A DNA stretch of 8,586 bases, from the NCBI GenBank assembly GCA_021732895.1, contig JAKFWE010000212.1, positions 1-8,586 on the forward strand, read 5' to 3'. A model generated the notes under the pieces. The model ran no database searches and was not told where the DNA came from. It worked only from the letters and a program-made list of their open reading frames with translations. Source of the stretch: Allobosea sp. GTDB lineage: Bacteria; Pseudomonadota; Alphaproteobacteria; Rhizobiales; Beijerinckiaceae. The position numbers and the translations under genes were made by a program. Positions 5,826 to 8,586 of the stretch are shown one piece after another. Every line of letters starts with the position of its first letter. Position 1 is the stretch's first letter.

Positions 5826-7460
5826 AGCCGGGTCGATCCCGTCCTTCTCGAAATCGTCTCGCACGCGCTGGTCTCGGCCGCCGAGGAGATGTCGATCACG
5901 GTCTGGCGCACCAGCCGCTCGACCACGGTGCGCGAGCTACTCGATTACTCGACCGCCGTGTTCGACGGGCAGGGCCGCAACATCGCCCAGGCGGCGCGCA
6001 TGCCGGTTCATCTCAACTCGATGGAGCTGTGCCTGAACGAGATCGTCGCGCGCCACCTGCCGCTCGACGACTGGCGCGAGGGCGACGTCGTCGTCACCAA
6101 CGACCCCTACAGCGGCGGCCAGCATCTGCCCGATTTCATCGCCTTCAAGCCGGTCTTCCTCGACGGCGCGCGCATCGCCATCGCCTGCGTCCTGATCCAC
6201 CATGTCGATGTCGGCGGCGGCGCGGCCGGGGGCTACAACGCCCGGGCGGTCGAGGTCTTCCAGGAGGGCCTGCGCCTGCCGCCGGTCAGGATCGTGCGCG
6301 CCGGCGCGATGCAGGACGATCTCTTCGCCACGATCCTGCAGAACGTGCGCGAGCCCGAGACCTTCCGCGGCGACTTCCTCAGCCAGATTGCGGCGCTGGA
6401 GGTCGGCGCGCGGGCGCTGCGCGAGCTGGCGGCGCGCCATGGCGCGGGCATGCTGGCGCAGGTCGGCGACGCCCTGCTCGACCATGCCGAGGCGGCGATG
6501 CGCTCTGCGCTCTTCGCCCTGCCGGACGGCGTCTATTCCGCCGAGGATTTCGTCGACGGCGACGGCATGGCGGAGGGCCGCAAGCGCATCGCCGCGACGC
6601 TGACGATCGCGGGCGACGCCGTCTCCGTCGATTTCACCGGCTCCTCGCCGCAGGCGGCAGGCCCGATCAACGCGACGATGGCGACGACGAAATCGGCGGT
6701 CTACTACGCCGTGATCGCGGCTTCGGGCATCGAGACGACCGGCAACGCCGGCTGCTACCGGCCGATCACGGTGAGCGCGCCGGAAGGCTCGCTGGTCAAC
6801 GCGGCCTTTCCCGCCCCGGTCTCGATGCGGATGCTGACCGGCCATCGCATCGCCACCGCCGTGCTGAAGGCCTTCGCGCTAGCCGTGCCCGAGCGGATTC
6901 CGGCCTCGTATTACGGCGTCACCTTCAACCACGCCGTCAACATCCGCCACGCCGACGGGCGAAGGCAGGTCTATTTCGACGCCGAGATCGGCGGCTGGGG
7001 CGGCCATCCCGAGGCGGACGGCGCGTCGGGGCTCTCGGCCGGCTTCCACAACGGCCAGAACACGCCGATCGAGATGATCGAGGCGATCTTCCCGCTGCGT
7101 TTCGAGCGCTATGCGCTGCTGCCGGATTCGGGCGGGGCGGGGCGGATGCGCGGCGGGCTCGGGCTGGTGCGCGAATGGCGCTTCATCGCCGAGCACGGCC
7201 TGCTCAACGCGTCCTTCGACGCCTTCGAGTCGCGCCCCTACGGACTTGCCGGCGGCGAGCCGGGGCGGGGCGGCCGGCTTTGCGTCATTCGGGACGGGGT
7301 CGTCACCGAGCTGGAGGCCAAGACGATCGGCTTTCCGCTGCAGGCCGGCGACATCGTGCGCATGGAGACGCCGGGCGGCGGCGGCCATGGCCCGGCGGCC
7401 GAGCGCGACCCGGCGGCGATCGCAGCCGATCGCGCCGATGGCTACGTCGCATCCAGCTAG
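5823..7460 (+). CDS. hyuB: Hydantoinase/oxoprolinase subunit B (HyuB family)
   Basis: This 545-aa protein is the partner subunit of the HyuA protein encoded just upstream, and its length is normal for stand-alone HyuB. In this family subunit B completes hydrolysis of the activated cyclic amide. Visible motifs: DPVLLEIVSHALVSAAEEM near the N terminus; DYSTAVFDGQGR; NDPYSGGQHLPD (residues 93-104), rich in likely metal ligands; HHVDVGGGAAGGYN (126-139); EGLRLPPVRI; NVREPETFRGDFLSQIAALE; and the glycine-rich C terminus TPGGGGHG (516-523). All are hallmarks of the hydantoinase B/oxoprolinase family. The start is the ATG overlapping the hyuA stop. Its TAG stop lies inside a CTAG that is also the stop of the convergent gene, so the coding regions meet with no spacer and any terminator must lie inside that neighbour. 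Functional annotations in this family (N-methylhydantoinase, 5-oxoprolinase, acetone carboxylase) are unreliable without assay. Confidence 0.93.
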   Translation: MSRVDPVLLEIVSHALVSAAEEMSITVWRTSRSTTVRELLDYSTAVFDGQGRNIAQAARMPVHLNSMELCLNEIVARHLPLDDWREGDVVVTNDPYSGGQHLPDFIAFKPVFLDGARIAIACVLIHHVDVGGGAAGGYNARAVEVFQEGLRLPPVRIVRAGAMQDDLFATILQNVREPETFRGDFLSQIAALEVGARALRELAARHGAGMLAQVGDALLDHAEAAMRSALFALPDGVYSAEDFVDGDGMAEGRKRIAATLTIAGDAVSVDFTGSSPQAAGPINATMATTKSAVYYAVIAASGIETTGNAGCYRPITVSAPEGSLVNAAFPAPVSMRMLTGHRIATAVLKAFALAVPERIPASYYGVTFNHAVNIRHADGRRQVYFDAEIGGWGGHPEADGASGLSAGFHNGQNTPIEMIEAIFPLRFERYALLPDSGGAGRMRGGLGLVREWRFIAEHGLLNASFDAFESRPYGLAGGEPGRGGRLCVIRDGVVTELEAKTIGFPLQAGDIVRMETPGGGGHGPAAERDPAAIAADRADGYVASS

Positions 7461-8248
7461 CCCGCCGCGAGGCGCGCGTTGACCAGGTCGGTGACGAGCA
7501 TGCAGCCTGGCGCATGCGTGATCGCGAAGGGCGTTCGCGCGGCGGTGATCACTGCTTGCGGCGTCACCCCGCAGGCCCAGAACACCGGAATCTCGTCGTC
7601 CGCGACGGCGACCGCGTCTCCGTAGTCCGGGGCGTCGAGATCGGCGATCCCGATCAGGTCCGGTCGCCCGAGATGGACCGGCGCACCGTGGACGGCGGGA
7701 TAACGCGAGGTGATCTGGATCGCGCGGACCGCGTCGGCCGGGCGGAACGGCCGCATCGACACAACCAGCGGCCCGGCGAACGGCCCCGCCGGCTCGCAGG
7801 CGAGAGATGTGCGATACATCGGCACGTTGCGGCCGGCCTCGACATGGCGAACCGTCAGACCGTCCGCGACCAGCGCCTCCTCGAACGAGAACGAACAGCC
7901 GAGCGCGAAGGTCACGAGATCGCTCCGCCACAGCGCCTCGATATCCTGCGCCTCCTCGACGAGATTTCCGTCGCGCCAGATCCGGTAGGCCGGCAGGTCG
8001 CGGGCGACGTCGAGATCCCCGCCCAGGCGCGGCATGGTTCTCCGCCCGGGCTCGGAGACGTCCAGCACCGGGCAAGGCTTGGGATTGCGCATGCAGAACC
8101 GGAGGAAATCCGTCGCTTCGGCAGCCGGCAAGATCACCAGATTGGCCTGGACGAAGCCGCACGCCAGTCCCGCGGTCTGACCACGCAGCTGGCCATTCCG
8201 GGCCGCCAGCCTGACTGCTTCGCCGCTCCGCAATTCGATCGGCGACAT
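7457..8248 (-). CDS. DUF1445 / YcsI-UPF0317 family putative hydro-lyase (D-glutamate cyclase-like)
   Basis: The protein is 263 aa, the usual size for this family. Characteristic segments are ACGFVQANLVILP (residues 29-41), FCMRNPKPCPVLD (51-63), LPAYRIWRDG (85-94), LVTFALGCSFSFEEAL (111-126), NVPMYRT (141-147), SRYPAVHGAPVHLG (181-194) and DDEIPVFWACGVTPQ (217-231), then ITHAPG (243-248). The family is annotated as putative hydro-lyase. Members often sit beside LamB/YcsF and Kip genes, now known as the PxpABC 5-oxoprolinase. Mammalian D-glutamate cyclase carries a domain of this family fused to a second domain that is absent here. The ATG at 8248 was chosen because GGAGG lies seven bases upstream; an earlier ATG at 8335 adds unconserved residues. 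The gene converges on hyuB through shared stop codons and is divergent from a LysR gene, which probably controls it. Family is clear; the reaction is not established. Confidence 0.9.
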   Translation of the reverse strand: MSPIELRSGEAVRLAARNGQLRGQTAGLACGFVQANLVILPAAEATDFLRFCMRNPKPCPVLDVSEPGRRTMPRLGGDLDVARDLPAYRIWRDGNLVEEAQDIEALWRSDLVTFALGCSFSFEEALVADGLTVRHVEAGRNVPMYRTSLACEPAGPFAGPLVVSMRPFRPADAVRAIQITSRYPAVHGAPVHLGRPDLIGIADLDAPDYGDAVAVADDEIPVFWACGVTPQAVITAARTPFAITHAPGCMLVTDLVNARLAAG

Positions 8249-8261
8249 GGCGCATCCTCCC
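8249..8261 (-). promoter_or_regulatory. Ribosome binding site deciding the DUF1445 gene start
   Basis: On the minus strand GGGAGG is followed by seven bases (ATGCGCC) and then the ATG at 8248. The ATG inside that spacer is out of frame. This strong site selects 8248 over the in-frame ATG at 8335. Confidence 0.75.
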
Positions 8262-8338
8262 GCCGGCCCGAGGATCGCCGACGCGGCCACAAGAACCGGG
8301 AAGCCCGACGCGGTCCAATCTTGCTTCGCGATCACGAT

Positions 8339-8357
8339 GGATAAAGGATGTTTATCC
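8339..8357. promoter_or_regulatory. LysR-type operator: GGATAAA-N5-TTTATCC dyad
   Basis: A perfect 7-bp inverted repeat (8339-8345 and 8351-8357) around GGATG contains T8342-N11-A8354, the canonical LysR box in an interrupted AT-rich dyad. It lies in the divergent gap, 14 to 32 bases upstream of the lysR start at 8371 and about 90 bases upstream of the DUF1445 gene. The site is also flanked by a direct CGATGG repeat (8335-8340 and 8357-8362), 22 bases apart. The position fits self-repression plus control of the divergent gene. Binding is inferred. Confidence 0.7.
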
Positions 8358-8370
8358 GATGGAGCGAAAC

Positions 8371-8586
8371 ATGCAGGACTTCAAGACGCTGGAGACCTTC
8401 GTCGCGGTGGCGACGCTCGGCGGCTTTCGCGCCGCGGCCGAACGCCTCAACACGACTCAGCCCGCGGTCTCCCAGCGCATCGCCCAGCTCGAACACCGTT
8501 ATGGCGCGCGGCTTCTGGAGCAGACCAGCCGCGTCGTGACCCTGACCGAGAAGGGACGCGAGTTTCTCGCTTACGCCGAGCGCATC
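8371..8586 (+). CDS. LysR-family transcriptional regulator, N-terminal part (runs off window)
   Basis: The first 72 codons are visible and contain a complete LysR winged helix-turn-helix. It opens with MQDFKTLETFVAVATLGGF and continues with helix RAAAERL (residues 20-26), recognition helix region TTQPAVSQRIAQLE (28-41), the conserved GARLLEQ (45-51) and wing segment VTLTEKGREFL (56-66). The co-inducer domain lies beyond 8586, so no ligand can be suggested from the protein. The start at 8371 has GGAG six bases upstream and gives the usual LysR N terminus; an in-frame ATG at 8359 adds MERN and overlaps the end of the operator region. LysR regulators usually control a divergent neighbour and themselves. 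The divergent neighbour is the DUF1445 gene; hyuAB may be a further target, though nothing in the hyuA upstream region shows a matching box. Confidence 0.92.
   Translation, partial: MQDFKTLETFVAVATLGGFRAAAERLNTTQPAVSQRIAQLEHRYGARLLEQTSRVVTLTEKGREFLAYAERI

Noticed and set aside
6879..8318. A 479-codon minus-strand open frame overlapping the DUF1445 gene and hyuB.
   Set aside because: It is in a different frame from the recognised DUF1445 protein and has no family signature.
6029..8344. A 771-codon + strand open frame across hyuB and the DUF1445 gene.
   Set aside because: Arg/Ala/Gly-rich low-complexity translation with no motif; it overlaps two well-supported genes in other frames.
8348..8539. 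A 63-codon + strand open frame at the right edge.
   Set aside because: It is out of frame with the LysR helix-turn-helix, which accounts for the same bases.
1..8586. CRISPR arrays, tRNA or rRNA genes, riboswitches, tandem repeats.
   Set aside because: Nothing with regular spacing, cloverleaf pattern or known riboswitch core was seen by eye in the intergenic gaps.

Overview
The window looks like a GC-rich alphaproteobacterial chromosome, most likely Hyphomicrobiales (Bosea, Methylobacterium or a relative). That placement is inferred from the typA protein style, the very GC-rich codon use and the kinds of genes present; no rRNA or other marker is available to confirm it. It divides into an accessory left edge (1 to about 1630), a core housekeeping gene (typA) and a catabolic/regulatory block (hyuA, hyuB, a DUF1445 gene and a lysR-type gene).

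Left edge. Bases 1-127 are the right end of an IS3-family insertion sequence. They hold the last 32 codons of its OrfB transposase on the + strand, followed by a terminal inverted repeat ending in CA. The IS sits in the 3' part of a minus-strand gene (up to 1239), whose protein resembles ImmA/IrrE-associated proteins. Its conserved reading stops at RAFAA, and the last 29 codons are read out of the IS end. Upstream, and probably translationally coupled, is a 134-aa conserved hypothetical gene (1627-1223). This stretch is visibly AT-richer than the rest: by hand count, 27 of 60 bases are G/C at 541-600, against 45 of 60 at 5641-5700. It looks like acquired DNA that is decaying.

Middle. typA/bipA (1813-3636, +) encodes a full-length ribosome-associated translational GTPase and is transcribed divergently from the accessory pair. 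A 185-nt gap before it holds a candidate promoter and a GC-rich leader hairpin. A 12-bp hairpin lies seven bases after its stop codon.

Right. hyuA and hyuB (3754-7460, +) encode the two subunits of a hydantoinase/5-oxoprolinase-type ATP-dependent amidohydrolase, joined by a TGATG stop-start overlap. Facing them is a minus-strand DUF1445 (YcsI/UPF0317) gene. The two convergent genes share a single CTAG as both stop codons, so there is no intergenic space. Divergent from the DUF1445 gene is the start of a LysR-family regulator that runs off the window. Between these two is a perfect GGATAAA-N5-TTTATCC dyad containing a T-N11-A LysR box. DUF1445 proteins are related to part of mammalian D-glutamate cyclase, and HyuA/B proteins include 5-oxoprolinases. 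The inference is a LysR-controlled route for a cyclic amide such as 5-oxoproline, possibly linked to D-glutamate. The substrate cannot be read from the sequence.
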